A stretch of 64,000 nt of DNA from Ruegeria lacuscaerulensis (GCF_013031245.1 NZ_WPZL01000004.1:285804-349803); one strand, 5' to 3'; positions 49,152 to 58,278 are shown, counted from the first letter of the stretch. Notes: a model not told the origin generated them from the sequence alone. Numbers and translations: made by a program.

Positions 49152-49454
49152 ATGAAATTCGTTGTCTTGTTTGAAGATGCAGCTGATGCCGATCCCGGTA
49201 TTCGGGCGGCTCACATGAAAGAGCATATCGCTTTCCTCGAAGACAACGCCGAGGCCGTGGAAGCCGCCGGACCACTGACGGGCGGCGAGAACAGAGGGCG
49301 CGATGGTCTTTGGATCGTTGAGGCAGAGGATCAAAGTGAGGTCGAGAAGCTGATCCACGCCGATCCGTTTTGGCCGACGGGTCTCAGGGCCTCCTTTTCC
49401 ATTCTGCCCTGGAAGCAGGTTTACCGGGACGGCAGGGGGTTGATCTCTTCCTGA
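49152..49454 (+). CDS. YCII-related domain protein
   Basis: A 100-aa dimeric alpha-beta barrel (YciI-like) protein: MKFVVLFEDAADADPGIRAA, HIAFLEDNAEAVEAAGPL and HADPFWPTGLRASFSILPWK. The His in AAHMKEHIAF and Asp in the C-terminal HADPF correspond to the conserved YciI pocket. The exact reaction is unknown for most members. GAGG precedes the ATG. It is divergent from the LysR gene. Confidence 0.85.
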   Translation: MKFVVLFEDAADADPGIRAAHMKEHIAFLEDNAEAVEAAGPLTGGENRGRDGLWIVEAEDQSEVEKLIHADPFWPTGLRASFSILPWKQVYRDGRGLISS

Positions 49455-49664
49455 GGTTTGCGAGGGACCGTCTACTATTCAGTTCCGATTGCCAGCATGA
49501 GCAGCAGAGCACACGGCGATTGTTGATTTCGTTCAGATCACCTTTTCGCATGAGATATCAACGGGCGGTATCTGCAATTTTCAGCCGCCGCCTGGCTCCG
49601 TCAGCTTCTGGCGAAGTCCTTACCAAACATGGCTCTGGGCCTCGTTTTGGATTATGGTCTCAGA

Positions 49665-49991
49665 ATGGACAGCAAGCTCCAATCTCTCAGCCGCGCCGAC
49701 CTGATTGCACTTCTGCGCAAGTTTGTTCCTGCAGACGAATTGGAGCGCTGTCTGGACGATTTGCTGAAACAGAAAATCAAAAGATCAAATGTTTGGTGTC
49801 GTGACAGCGCAGAAGCAGTGGCTGAAGAAGCTGTTGCCGCTTCAGCAGTGGGTGCCATTCTTGAAAGGATTGAGGATGGCCGCCACCCAAATTTCGACGT
49901 TCCAGGCGCGCTGAAACCCAAAAGGGATGCTCTGACGGAGGCAATCGAGACAGATACCGATGCAACGACCGAGGGCGAGGAGGATGCTTGA
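49665..49991 (+). CDS. Hypothetical acidic protein
   Basis: A 108-aa soluble protein, Ala/Glu/Asp-rich, with an N-terminal helix (RADLIALLRKFVPADELERC), a conserved-looking core (IKRSNVWCRDSAEAVAEEAV, AILERIEDGRHPNFDVPGAL) and an acidic tail. ATG 49665 fits the start of the ordered region; ATG 49629 would add 12 residues. No family recognised. The 210 bp before it contains no supported gene. Confidence 0.5.
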   Translation: MDSKLQSLSRADLIALLRKFVPADELERCLDDLLKQKIKRSNVWCRDSAEAVAEEAVAASAVGAILERIEDGRHPNFDVPGALKPKRDALTEAIETDTDATTEGEEDA

Positions 49992-50127
49992 TTGCTGGTG
50001 ACCAAGGGCAAGCAATTGACGGAGCTTGTATCATTGCCACCGCATTGCCGATTTCAATAGTGCAGCTTGTGCTTGTGGTGAGCGACAAGACTACTGAAAC
50101 TGGACAATTGGAAGCTGAAGAAGGAGC

Positions 50128-50439
50128 CTAAGCATCCGCTGTTAAGAACCGCGTGCCGATACCAGCCTTCGCAAGATCTGCCTGCAGTGCTCCTCGGTCT
50201 TCCACGGTCCGCAGGTGAATGGCGGCCTGACCATCTTTTAAGAAACCCTCCAGGCAACGCTTCGCCTTGAGCATGGAGGCACCCCGACGTGCCAAGGCTA
50301 TCGCGGCCGACGGCACTTGCGCTTCACTGCCCCGCTTTCGGATCAGGGCAGTGTTTTCTGACGAACCGGACCGCACCTGGTCGATTTCCCTGACAGCACC
50401 CAGACATTCGAACCGCTGTTTCAAAGATGGATTGCTCAC
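50128..50439 (-). CDS. Hypothetical protein, small basic
   Basis: A 103-aa protein with a GTG start preceded by GGAGGG. Distinctive stretch VPSAAIALARRGASMLKAKR and C-terminal HLRTVEDRGALQADLAKAGI. Size and basic helices would suit a small DNA-binding or antitoxin-like protein, but I recognise no family and see no toxin partner. It lies 83 bp downstream of kptA on the same strand. Confidence 0.5.
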   Translation of the reverse strand: MSNPSLKQRFECLGAVREIDQVRSGSSENTALIRKRGSEAQVPSAAIALARRGASMLKAKRCLEGFLKDGQAAIHLRTVEDRGALQADLAKAGIGTRFLTADA

Positions 50440-50522
50440 GACCGTTGCCCTCCATCGCCATGTTCATTCAGTAAGCCCGCTGGGTTAAGGTGCCCGTCCG
50501 TTTTGCAAGTATCGCGGTCAGA

Positions 50523-51050
50523 TTAGAAACCCAGGTATTGCGCAGGGACGAAATCCGTCAACCAAACCGCATTGTCCGCCCGATAGAACGCATAACCGTC
50601 CCGATGCATACTGCCAGTTTCAATCCGAATGACGGTCGGTTTACCGGGCCGTTGCCCTACCTTTTCAGCGGTTTCAGGATCAGGAGAAAGGTGGACCTGT
50701 TGCCGCCTTCCGGGATTCAGACCTTCGCTGAAAATGCTGTCCAGAATTGATCTGGCAGTGCCATGATACAGGATTTCCGGCGGCGCTATGGCTTCGAGAC
50801 CCAAGTCAACATCGACCGAGTGTCCCTGAGCCGCGCGAATGAGTGTCCCATCGTCCGAGATTGTGAACCGCCTTTTATCGTTGTCCTGTACGATTTTGCG
50901 CAGCTCCGCGACATTCAGCGGCTGACCGATACGTTTCATTCCGCGTAAAAGATCGTCAATACGCGCCCAGCCGCCCGGCATAAGGGTCAGTCCGACGAGT
51001 TCAGGCTCGTGACGCAGGATCCTTGAAAGAGTCTTGCTTTGTTTCGACAT
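50523..51050 (-). CDS. kptA: RNA 2'-phosphotransferase Tpt1/KptA
   Basis: A 175-aa NAD+-dependent enzyme that removes an internal RNA 2'-phosphate as ADP-ribose 1'',2''-cyclic phosphate. Family residues are present: Arg-His in RILRHEPELVGL, the IRAAQGHSVDVD segment, LYHGTARSILDSI and the late Arg in GRRQQVHLSPD. ATG 51050 matches the usual start (SKTLSRILRH). In eukaryotes it completes tRNA splicing; bacteria lack that pathway, so its natural substrate here is uncertain. Confidence 0.9.
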   Translation of the reverse strand: MSKQSKTLSRILRHEPELVGLTLMPGGWARIDDLLRGMKRIGQPLNVAELRKIVQDNDKRRFTISDDGTLIRAAQGHSVDVDLGLEAIAPPEILYHGTARSILDSIFSEGLNPGRRQQVHLSPDPETAEKVGQRPGKPTVIRIETGSMHRDGYAFYRADNAVWLTDFVPAQYLGF

Positions 51051-51246
51051 GATCGGCGCTTCCGATTTTTGCTGCATTTGGACGGTTCTGGCCCGGATGT
51101 GTCAACATGCGATTGGCGGGATTGACCGGCTTTACGCGTATCCCTTGTCAGTCATGTTTGGCGATGACGCTGCAACGGGTGCCCGGACAGGCAATTTTTA
51201 GTAGCATGGCACCGATTTGGAGGGGTTGGTTGGGAAAGGAATCAGT

Positions 51247-51513
51247 ATGAGCGTCGAAGAACTGAAGCAAGAGATTTTGGGGGAGAGGCCAGAACTCAAA
51301 GAGCTTCTCGCGCAAAATCAAGAGAAGACGGACCTTGCCCTGGAGCTCTTGAAACTGAGAAAGCTGGCGGGGTTCACGAAAGAAGCGCTGTCGGATGTCT
51401 CGGGATTCTCCGTCGAACAGATCGATCGGCTTGAGGCGCCGTCCGGTGATCTGCCTTCCAAGAGCGAGGTAGAGTGCTATAAAACGTCTTGCTGGCGGTA
51501 TTCCGGGCGTTGA
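51247..51513 (+). CDS. Small HTH-type protein, probably truncated at its C-terminus
   Basis: An 88-aa protein with an XRE-like helix-turn-helix (LELLKLRKLAGFTKEALSDV, SGFSVEQIDRLEAPSGDLP). After SEVE the sequence turns to YKTSCWRYSGR and stops, which looks out of character, as if the original end was replaced at a recombination junction. AAAGGA precedes the ATG. A decayed cytochrome end starts about 80 bp downstream, consistent with a junction between 51480 and 51590. Confidence 0.5.
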   Translation: MSVEELKQEILGERPELKELLAQNQEKTDLALELLKLRKLAGFTKEALSDVSGFSVEQIDRLEAPSGDLPSKSEVECYKTSCWRYSGR

Positions 51514-51593
51514 TCATGACGGGCCGCCGAATGGAAGTTGTCGGTGCAGATATCACTGCCGGTCTCGGGCTCAACGCTAGGGGATAGAGGCGC

Positions 51594-51713
51594 GTGAACG
51601 CGCATCAGCGTCGGTTCGGCGAGTTGCCGCTGGTCGAAGACTTGACCCGCGCGGACGTTGGGAACATCATCGCCTCGGTAAGAGAGTTGAAACAAGACAA
51701 TGGGATGAGCTGA
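51594..51713 (+). pseudogene. Remnant: C-terminal end of a cytochrome c-like gene
   Basis: A 39-codon frame ending LVEDLTRADVGNIIASVREL and a short tail, resembling the final helix of class I cytochromes c. There is no heme motif and the frame is blocked by a stop at 51585. It ends 3 bp before the next gene of the cytochrome/copper-type cluster, so it is probably the surviving tail of the gene that once headed the cluster. By eye only. Confidence 0.4.
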
Positions 51714-51716
51714 GCA

Positions 51717-52055
51717 GTGCTTTTGGACAATCTCAGATGGATCGGGCTGATGCTCGTCGCGGTCGGCGTGTTCGCCGCTGCTCTGCTTTTGTCCGGCGGT
51801 GTCGCTGAGGCCCATGGAAAACATGAGCCCTCCGTGGTTTCCGTCGAAGTCCAAACGCACGCTGAACATTCCGCAAAGGACCACCAGGTCCATTGTCACG
51901 GTGGGGCGTTCTGCAGCGGTCCTGCGATCGTCCAACTGTCGAATCTGAACGCGGGTTTATTGGGATGCAGCGAACGGTATGGCCTGCCGCGCGCGACGAA
52001 GGGCATCCCGGTGGTTTCGAATTTTGATCCGCCGCCACCCAAAGCCCTGATCTGA
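51717..52055 (+). CDS. Small exported His/Cys-rich hypothetical protein
   Basis: A 112-aa protein with a long hydrophobic N-terminus (WIGLMLVAVGVFAAALLLSG, cleavage near AEA) then a His-rich segment and Cys motif (HAEHSAKDHQVHCHGGAFCS) suited to metal binding; it ends in a Pro-rich tail. The GTG start lies 3 bp after the cytochrome remnant. It recalls small DUF2946-like proteins in copper gene clusters, without a firm match. First intact gene of the cluster. Confidence 0.6.
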   Translation: MLLDNLRWIGLMLVAVGVFAAALLLSGGVAEAHGKHEPSVVSVEVQTHAEHSAKDHQVHCHGGAFCSGPAIVQLSNLNAGLLGCSERYGLPRATKGIPVVSNFDPPPPKALI

Positions 52056-52110
52056 TCCGTATCCGCACACGCCCTTTGGCGTGATGAGATAAATCAGACA
52101 GGGAAATCCG

Positions 52111-52704
52111 ATGAAAACTGAAAAACTGTTGCTGGGCGTGGTGGTTGCGTCCGTTCTGGTTGTGGCAAGCCAATCGGTGTTTGCACATGGCGGTGCCACG
52201 GGCGTTGTCAAAGAACGCATGGATGGCATGGGCGTGATGAAAGAGGCGATGAAAGTGCTGACGCCGATGATGCGGGGGCAGGTCGATTATGATGCATCCG
52301 TTGTGCGCGAACGTTCGGAGGATATCAGCCGGCATGCCGGCGAGGCGCTGACCAAATTGTTCCCGGAAGGCAGCCTTGACGCGCCGTCCGAGGCGAAGCC
52401 TGAGATCTGGCAGGACTGGGATGCGTTTTCAGCACTGGCCGATCAGCTGCGCGTGATGGCGGACGGATTGGCGGACGCTTCCGAAAACGGGTTGATGATG
52501 GCGGGCGAAACATCTGCTGTCGGCGGTATGATGGGCGGTCAGGGCGGCTCCATGATAGGCGGTGGCATGATGGGGGGTGGCATGATGGGCGGCGGCGCAG
52601 GATCTGACATGATGGACCTGTCCCAGATGCCGGCCGACGGGGTTTTCGCCATGATGGGACAGGTCTGCTCGGCCTGCCATACTCGTTTCCGGGTCGAGAA
52701 ATAG
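52111..52704 (+). CDS. Cytochrome c' with Met/Gly-rich insertion
   Basis: A 197-aa exported cytochrome c': signal peptide to about residue 25 (SVFAHG), four-helix core starting VVKERMDGMGVMKEAMKVL, and the C-terminal heme motif CSACH at residues 186-190. Between helix C and the heme helix (about 129-173) lies an insertion with about 12 Met among Gly (GGMMGGGMMGG), not found in ordinary cytochromes c' of about 130-150 aa. Two tandem 15-bp repeats (52561-52590) encode part of it. Met clusters bind Cu(I), so a copper-handling role is likely but inferred. Confidence 0.85.
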   Translation: MKTEKLLLGVVVASVLVVASQSVFAHGGATGVVKERMDGMGVMKEAMKVLTPMMRGQVDYDASVVRERSEDISRHAGEALTKLFPEGSLDAPSEAKPEIWQDWDAFSALADQLRVMADGLADASENGLMMAGETSAVGGMMGGQGGSMIGGGMMGGGMMGGGAGSDMMDLSQMPADGVFAMMGQVCSACHTRFRVEK

Positions 52705-52713
52705 GCCAGGACG

Positions 52714-53613
52714 ATGCGTATGTTCTATCGTCTGGGGCTGGCTGGCGCTGTTATCGCCGCAGTTAGTCTTGCCGGCCTGATGGCCTGGCCGATTGGCCGG
52801 CCCTTCACGCCCATCACCCTGGAGGGGGATGTCGCCCGCGGTGCCTATCTGGCCCGCGCCTCCGGCTGCATCGCGTGTCATACCGATTTCGCAAAAGGCG
52901 GAGCGCCTTTGGCGGGCGGAGTGGCGTTGGAAACCCCGTTTGGCACGCTGTATTCGCCGAACCTCACCACCGACCCGGACCACGGAATCGGGGGGTGGAG
53001 CCAGACACAATTCGCTCGCGCCGTTCGCGAAGGGGTCTCGCCTGACGGGCACGCCTACTACCCGGCCTTCCCCTATCCTTTCTATGCCAACTTCTCGGAT
53101 CAGGAGGTTGCCGATCTCTGGGCCGCCTTCCAAACCGTGCCACCGGTCACCGAACCATCGCGCCCGCTCGAGATGGGCTTTCCGTTCAACCAGCGCTGGG
53201 GGCTGAAACTCTGGCGCGCCGCTTTTCTGGAGCTTCCAAGGACAGAGCCGGTGGTGGGTAAGGACGAGATTTGGAACCGGGGTCGCGAACTGGTCGAGGG
53301 GGCCAGCCATTGCGCGGCCTGCCATACAGCGCGCAACATCGCTGGTGCGCGCAAGTCGGACACGGAGCACTTTAGGGGCAGCGATGCGCTGCCAGGCGGT
53401 GAGAAAGCACCAGCCATCGATCACGGGACATTGGCTGACAGGGGATGGGACGTGGCCAGCCTGGCCTATGCCCTGCGCACCGGCATCACACCCGAAGGGG
53501 ACGCCTTTGGCGGATCCATGGGTGAGGTCGTGCTTTACGGCACAAGTTTCCTGACCGAGGCCGACCGGACGGCTATCGCGACCTATCTGATGGACGAACA
53601 TGAAGGGGGATGA
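52714..53613 (+). CDS. Diheme cytochrome c
   Basis: A 299-aa exported or N-terminally anchored cytochrome: hydrophobic N-terminus (LGLAGAVIAAVSLAGLMA), first heme motif CIACH (about residue 50) and second CAACH (about 198), each in its own class I domain. It resembles the cytochrome subunits of periplasmic alcohol/aldehyde dehydrogenases (SPNLTTDPDHGIGGWSQTQF). It starts 9 bp after cytochrome c' and ends 4 bp before the next cytochrome gene, so the cluster is an operon. Confidence 0.92.
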   Translation: MRMFYRLGLAGAVIAAVSLAGLMAWPIGRPFTPITLEGDVARGAYLARASGCIACHTDFAKGGAPLAGGVALETPFGTLYSPNLTTDPDHGIGGWSQTQFARAVREGVSPDGHAYYPAFPYPFYANFSDQEVADLWAAFQTVPPVTEPSRPLEMGFPFNQRWGLKLWRAAFLELPRTEPVVGKDEIWNRGRELVEGASHCAACHTARNIAGARKSDTEHFRGSDALPGGEKAPAIDHGTLADRGWDVASLAYALRTGITPEGDAFGGSMGEVVLYGTSFLTEADRTAIATYLMDEHEGG

Positions 53614-53617
53614 GGCA

Positions 53618-54109
53618 ATGAAAACCGGAACCATCTCTGCATTTGCCCTGGCCGGGAATGTTGTCATTGGAGCTGCAGTCGCGTGGCTCGCGCCGTCAAA
53701 CACGCAGGCAGGGCCGCCAGTGCAACCGAAAGAGTCCAATGTTGAGGAGGGCGCGGGGCTCTATGCCGAATTCTGTGCGTCCTGCCATGGTGCCGATCTG
53801 GAAGGGCAACCTAATTGGCGGGCCCCAAATGGGGAAGGCACAATGCCTGCCCCGCCTCATGACGAGACCGGCCATACCTGGCATCACGGGGATGCGCTGC
53901 TGTTTGACTACACCGAACAGGGTGGTGAAGCGGCGCTGGAAGCCCGCGGCGTGTCCGGTTTTGCCAGCGGCATGCCGGGATTTGGCGACAGCCTGAGCGA
54001 CCAGCAGATCTGGGACATCCTGGCCTATATTAAATCCACCTGGCCAGAGCGCATCCGCGAGATGCAGGCGGTGCGCACCGAAAGCGAACAGATGCAGGGC
54101 GGCTCATGA
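53618..54109 (+). CDS. Monoheme cytochrome c, N-terminally anchored
   Basis: A 163-aa protein: a signal/anchor segment (ISAFALAGNVVIGAAVAWLA), heme motif CASCH in YAEFCASCHGADLEGQPNW, and distal Met candidates (MPGFGDSLSDQQIWDILAYI). The segment APPHDETGHTWHHGDALLF is His-rich. ATG 53618 is preferred; ATG 53600 overlaps the previous gene. It is a likely electron acceptor working with the diheme cytochrome. Confidence 0.88.
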   Translation: MKTGTISAFALAGNVVIGAAVAWLAPSNTQAGPPVQPKESNVEEGAGLYAEFCASCHGADLEGQPNWRAPNGEGTMPAPPHDETGHTWHHGDALLFDYTEQGGEAALEARGVSGFASGMPGFGDSLSDQQIWDILAYIKSTWPERIREMQAVRTESEQMQGGS

Positions 54110-54202
54110 CCGCCCGCTTGACACATATCATGACACTTGCCCGCGGTTTCGGTCACAAGAACCATCGTCACACCGCAGGCGCGAAAACGGAAAGGAAATG
54201 AC

Positions 54203-54679
54203 ATGACCACCCCGACACTCGACCGCCGCTTCTTCTTGGCAGGCCTCGGTGCCTCCGGCATCGCTCTGGCCTCGCCGGCTCTGGCAACGGCCAAACCGCG
54301 GGTAGAGGTCCTCAAGGACCCGAACTGCGGGTGTTGCGGCGCCTGGATCGACATCATGCAACGCGACGGGTTCGAGATGGAGGTGCAGAACGCCTCTTGG
54401 GAGACCTTGTCTCAATATAAAGCCACCAAGGGTGTCCCGGAGGAGATGGCCTCCTGTCACACCGGCCTGGTCGAGGGATACGTCATCGAGGGCCATGTGC
54501 CGCCAACCGATATCCGGCGCCTTCTGGCCGAGCGCCCCGATGCGGTGGGGCTGTCCGTGCCCGGTATGCCCTATGGCTCGCCCGGTATGGGGCCGGAGAG
54601 CGAGCGAGAGGCCTATTCGGTCTTCCTGATCCGCAAGGATGGCACCACAGAAGTGTTCAATCACTACGCGGCGGCCTGA
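54203..54679 (+). CDS. DUF411 family protein, Tat-exported, copper-associated
   Basis: A 158-aa DUF411 protein with a Tat-like signal (DRRFFLAGLGASGIALA), the Cys motif CGCCGAW near the start of the mature domain, SCHTGLVEGYVIEGHVP and the Met/Gly-rich GLSVPGMPYGSPGMGPE. Members are encoded next to copper resistance genes and probably bind copper in the periplasm. AAAGGA precedes the ATG. It is the last gene of the cluster; a terminator follows. No copA/copB is present here. Confidence 0.85.
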   Translation: MTTPTLDRRFFLAGLGASGIALASPALATAKPRVEVLKDPNCGCCGAWIDIMQRDGFEMEVQNASWETLSQYKATKGVPEEMASCHTGLVEGYVIEGHVPPTDIRRLLAERPDAVGLSVPGMPYGSPGMGPESEREAYSVFLIRKDGTTEVFNHYAAA

Positions 54680-54752
54680 TCCACGGCATCCGGTTTTTGG
54701 GTATCAACGGTGGGTCTCCTGGTGACGCATTCCGTTTGGTGGGACACAAATA

Positions 54753-54785
54753 AGGCCCCGGCGCCAGTTGCGCCGGAGCCCTTTT
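54753..54785 (+). terminator. Terminator of the cytochrome/DUF411 cluster
   Basis: GGCCCCGGCGC-N4-5-GCGCCGGAGCC (one mismatch) followed by CTTTT, about 75 bp after the DUF411 stop. Confidence 0.8.
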
Positions 54786-54881
54786 AATTCCGACGTTGGC
54801 TACCGACAGAAGGTTGAATTTTGGTCGCGTATAATTCTGCTTTAGGTTGCTAAAATTCAAGTTTAGATGTGGGTCAATTGA

Positions 54882-56306
54882 ATGCTTCGATTGAACGATC
54901 CGCCCATGCAAAAGATAATAAGCACCTTTTTCTTCGCGGCAGCCTTCATGTTTGTGGCAATTGCGGCCATTGGCATTCAGCTACGTGAAATATCATTGGC
55001 GCAAGGCGTTCTGTGCCTGTTTTTTTTCATTGCCCTTTTTTTTGTCGGTCTTCTTGTCAAGCACTGGCCGGAAGAAACAAAGCTGGACACAACACCCGAG
55101 AAGGAAACCGTCTGGAACACCAAGGACGATGATTTCCGAAACAGCGAACTTCTCGCTATGGATGGTGAGGCTGATCGTGCCGCGGAACTGCCCGCTTGGT
55201 TTTTGCACCTCCGTTCACCGTTTGAGGCAGACCAATCCGCAAGATCCTGGTTTGGTGGTTTGCCGCTTTTGCCGATTGCTCACGCATGGCCGCGCGACCC
55301 TGACGGGAGGCCGATGCATTTTGTTCTTCAGATCGACCTTGGTGCCTTGTCAGAGCCAAAGCCTGTCAAATTGAATGACAGTGGGGCGCTGCTTCTGTTT
55401 GTGTCTTTCCTGCGCCAGGATGCGGGTAGCTATCGCGTTGTTCAACTGACCGAGGAGCAGATGCAGAAAGCGCAGCCAAGGCAGGCCCCGGAAGATCTTC
55501 CGGATCTGAATGATGCCGGGTTCTTCGATCTTGGAAAGACGTTCCCGCGTTGGGCGCTCGATTTGCATTACGAGATGGACGCTGGCGAGGACCGCGCGGT
55601 TATCGACCCACCCGCCGAAGAGTGGATCACCAATTGGGGAATTGCAGCAGGCGAAGCCCAGCGCGTTGCCTACAACCGCACTTATGACGACAAGTGGCGG
55701 CAGGAGTTTGACCAGAAGATGTCGCAACGTGACGAAAACTCGCCTCCCCTGGAAGGCCATGACAAGCGGATGGCACAGCACTATGCGGCAATGGAAAGGT
55801 TTGGCCCTGAGTTTTTTGAAGCTTTCGATCAATTTGTGGCGAAAGCAGAGGCGATGCCACCTGATACTCCAATCGACCAGGATGAACTGAAGAGCATCCT
55901 CGAGAAGCGGAGAGCATTTGCTGAACAACTTGGTGAATTTTCGATAAAATGGGCGCTTGCACCAAGCCAGGACACGTTTATTTCTCAGCAGCTGCGTGCG
56001 CACGTCAAAAATAGGAAAGGCGGTTTCGAAAAGGACGACCTCGCAGACATACCTTCGTATCTACAGTGTGTTCTGTCCGATGTCCTCACGGGATACAGAT
56101 TCCATCGTCTGTTTGGACGCGCATTGCCCCCGTCAACGCATCCTGTTGAACTGCGCGGTATGGATTGTCTGATCACTTTCCGATCTGATGACGCTTTGGG
56201 CATTCTGAGAGAGCATGAGCATGGCTTTTCGATCTGGTGCCTGAGAGAGGATATGAGTGAAGGTTTTTTTGAGACAGGTAAGCTTGTCTGGCACACTTCA
56301 GTGTAA
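54882..56306 (+). CDS. DUF1963 (YwqG-like) domain protein with N-terminal membrane segments
   Basis: A 474-aa protein. Residues about 10-60 hold two hydrophobic segments (FFFAAAFMFVAIAAIGI, VLCLFFFIALFFVGLLV), then a cytosolic DUF1963-like domain: SWFGGLPLLPIAHAWPRDPD, MHFVLQIDLGAL and ALLLFVSFL. The C-terminal SYLQCVLSDVLTGYRFHRLF and DALGILREHEHGFSIW complete it. Function unknown for the family. No ribosome site is evident at ATG 54882 or ATG 54906. The local base composition is less GC-rich than the core. Confidence 0.75.
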   Translation: MLRLNDPPMQKIISTFFFAAAFMFVAIAAIGIQLREISLAQGVLCLFFFIALFFVGLLVKHWPEETKLDTTPEKETVWNTKDDDFRNSELLAMDGEADRAAELPAWFLHLRSPFEADQSARSWFGGLPLLPIAHAWPRDPDGRPMHFVLQIDLGALSEPKPVKLNDSGALLLFVSFLRQDAGSYRVVQLTEEQMQKAQPRQAPEDLPDLNDAGFFDLGKTFPRWALDLHYEMDAGEDRAVIDPPAEEWITNWGIAAGEAQRVAYNRTYDDKWRQEFDQKMSQRDENSPPLEGHDKRMAQHYAAMERFGPEFFEAFDQFVAKAEAMPPDTPIDQDELKSILEKRRAFAEQLGEFSIKWALAPSQDTFISQQLRAHVKNRKGGFEKDDLADIPSYLQCVLSDVLTGYRFHRLFGRALPPSTHPVELRGMDCLITFRSDDALGILREHEHGFSIWCLREDMSEGFFETGKLVWHTSV

Positions 56307-56576
56307 CAAAACCGACTTCAGAGATTTCAGCTTCACAAACATCGAAACCATGACAGAATACTCCGGGCTTATCTTGGTCTTGCGCGAGAAACGCAGGGTC
56401 GAAATCCAGCATGCTGACGGGTCAGGCAGGGGATGAAACGCGCAACCCCGGCGGGAACTCCGTCACCGTAACGAACCGGGAATGTCGCTGAACGGGTGTT
56501 ATGTGAAGCGATCTGCGGTTGAATCATCCACGGTGTCAGCTTGACGGCATTCTCTTCCGACAATACTGCTGTCGGC

Positions 56577-57347
<771 letters not shown>

Positions 57348-57803
57348 ATGGCGTGCCAGGCTCCTGAATGTGAGGCTTTTCTCATAACGCGCCGAGTTTT
57401 TGGTGCTGGGACCGAAGAAGCAAGCGTAGCGTTTCCAATGATTATGAAAAGATTCAAATTTAGGGAGCTTAGCGAGGAGGATCGACTGGCTATTGAGATG
57501 CGCGCTGACAAACTGCGGGTTCTGCATGACATTGTCGAAGATAGGTTTGATGGCGCCAATGTCAGTTTCGAGCAGCACGCCGGATCGGATCCAAATTCTG
57601 TGTCTTCGTTTATAGTTTTGCACCTCGTAGCGAGTGTCATACCGTTGGCAAGGACAATTATCAAAGCCGCGCTGCCTGCGATCGGCATCCCAATCATCTG
57701 GGAACGTCGTGATGTCTTTGAGTCCATGCTGCGGGATGAGGCTGCGAGTACGGACGAAAAGGTGGAGATGCTGAGAATATTGAAGGAAGCGGGATGCACA
57801 TGA
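57348..57803 (+). CDS. Hypothetical protein
   Basis: A 151-aa open frame. From about residue 31 it looks protein-like: KRFKFRELSEEDRLAIEMRA, then a hydrophobic stretch (FIVLHLVASVIPLARTIIKA) and a charged C-terminus (DEKVEMLRILKEAGCT). The first 30 residues are less convincing, and translation may start at ATG 57438. No ribosome site is clear and no family is recognised. It lies in a decayed accessory segment and could itself be a remnant. Confidence 0.4.
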   Translation: MACQAPECEAFLITRRVFGAGTEEASVAFPMIMKRFKFRELSEEDRLAIEMRADKLRVLHDIVEDRFDGANVSFEQHAGSDPNSVSSFIVLHLVASVIPLARTIIKAALPAIGIPIIWERRDVFESMLRDEAASTDEKVEMLRILKEAGCT

Positions 57804-57849
57804 ACCTCGAAAAAATTGCGATAGAAAACAATTTCCTAACCGCCTCTGC

Positions 57850-58278
57850 GGGTGAACTGAGACATATCGGAATGCGAGGGCCGATTTGATCGCCGAGCTG
57901 TCCTTGGTAAGCTCGGAAAGACTGGGTGCCGACCAATATTTCTCCCATGCGAAATTCGCCAAGCTTGGCCATGGAGGATAATACCTGGCCGCTTCCCGCA
58001 TAGGTCATCATAAACCCCACTGCTCTGAGGATCCGCATCAGGGGGGCTCGTTCTCGCCTGGCCTGTTTTTCTGCTGCGACGATTGTTTTGTGGCGGGAGA
58101 TCTGATCTCTGAGATGTTCACTGTGTTCACCGATATTTTGATCGATGATTTCTTTGCCAATCCAATATTGACCATACCAATAGGTCTTATTGCCGATGGG
58201 CTTGAGTTCGGGTGATCCACAAAGGTTGGGGACCGGACCGTCTTTTAGGGGTCTCAGAAGATCCGTTAAGGTAGTTGT
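57850..58278 (-). pseudogene. Remnant of a GSU2403-type nucleotidyltransferase-fold gene
   Basis: The minus strand reads without a stop for about 140 codons: TTTLTDLLRPLKDGPVPNL, YWYGQYWIGKEIIDQNIGEH, AEKQARRERAPLMRILRAVG, AKLGEFRMGEILVGTQSFRA and YQGQLGDQIG. This matches the middle of the GSU2403-like nucleotidyltransferase family (RLGGTLVGTQAFRLYEGELG type, recalled). It has no start near 58278, and similarity ends after QIGPR, before the catalytic Asp motif. It is therefore truncated at both ends; a perfect hairpin lies just beyond its 5' end. Confidence 0.6.

Noticed and set aside
52429..53739. 436-aa open frame on the minus strand opposite the cytochrome genes
   Set aside because: Overlaps three genes with clear heme motifs and signal peptides; no protein family features of its own.
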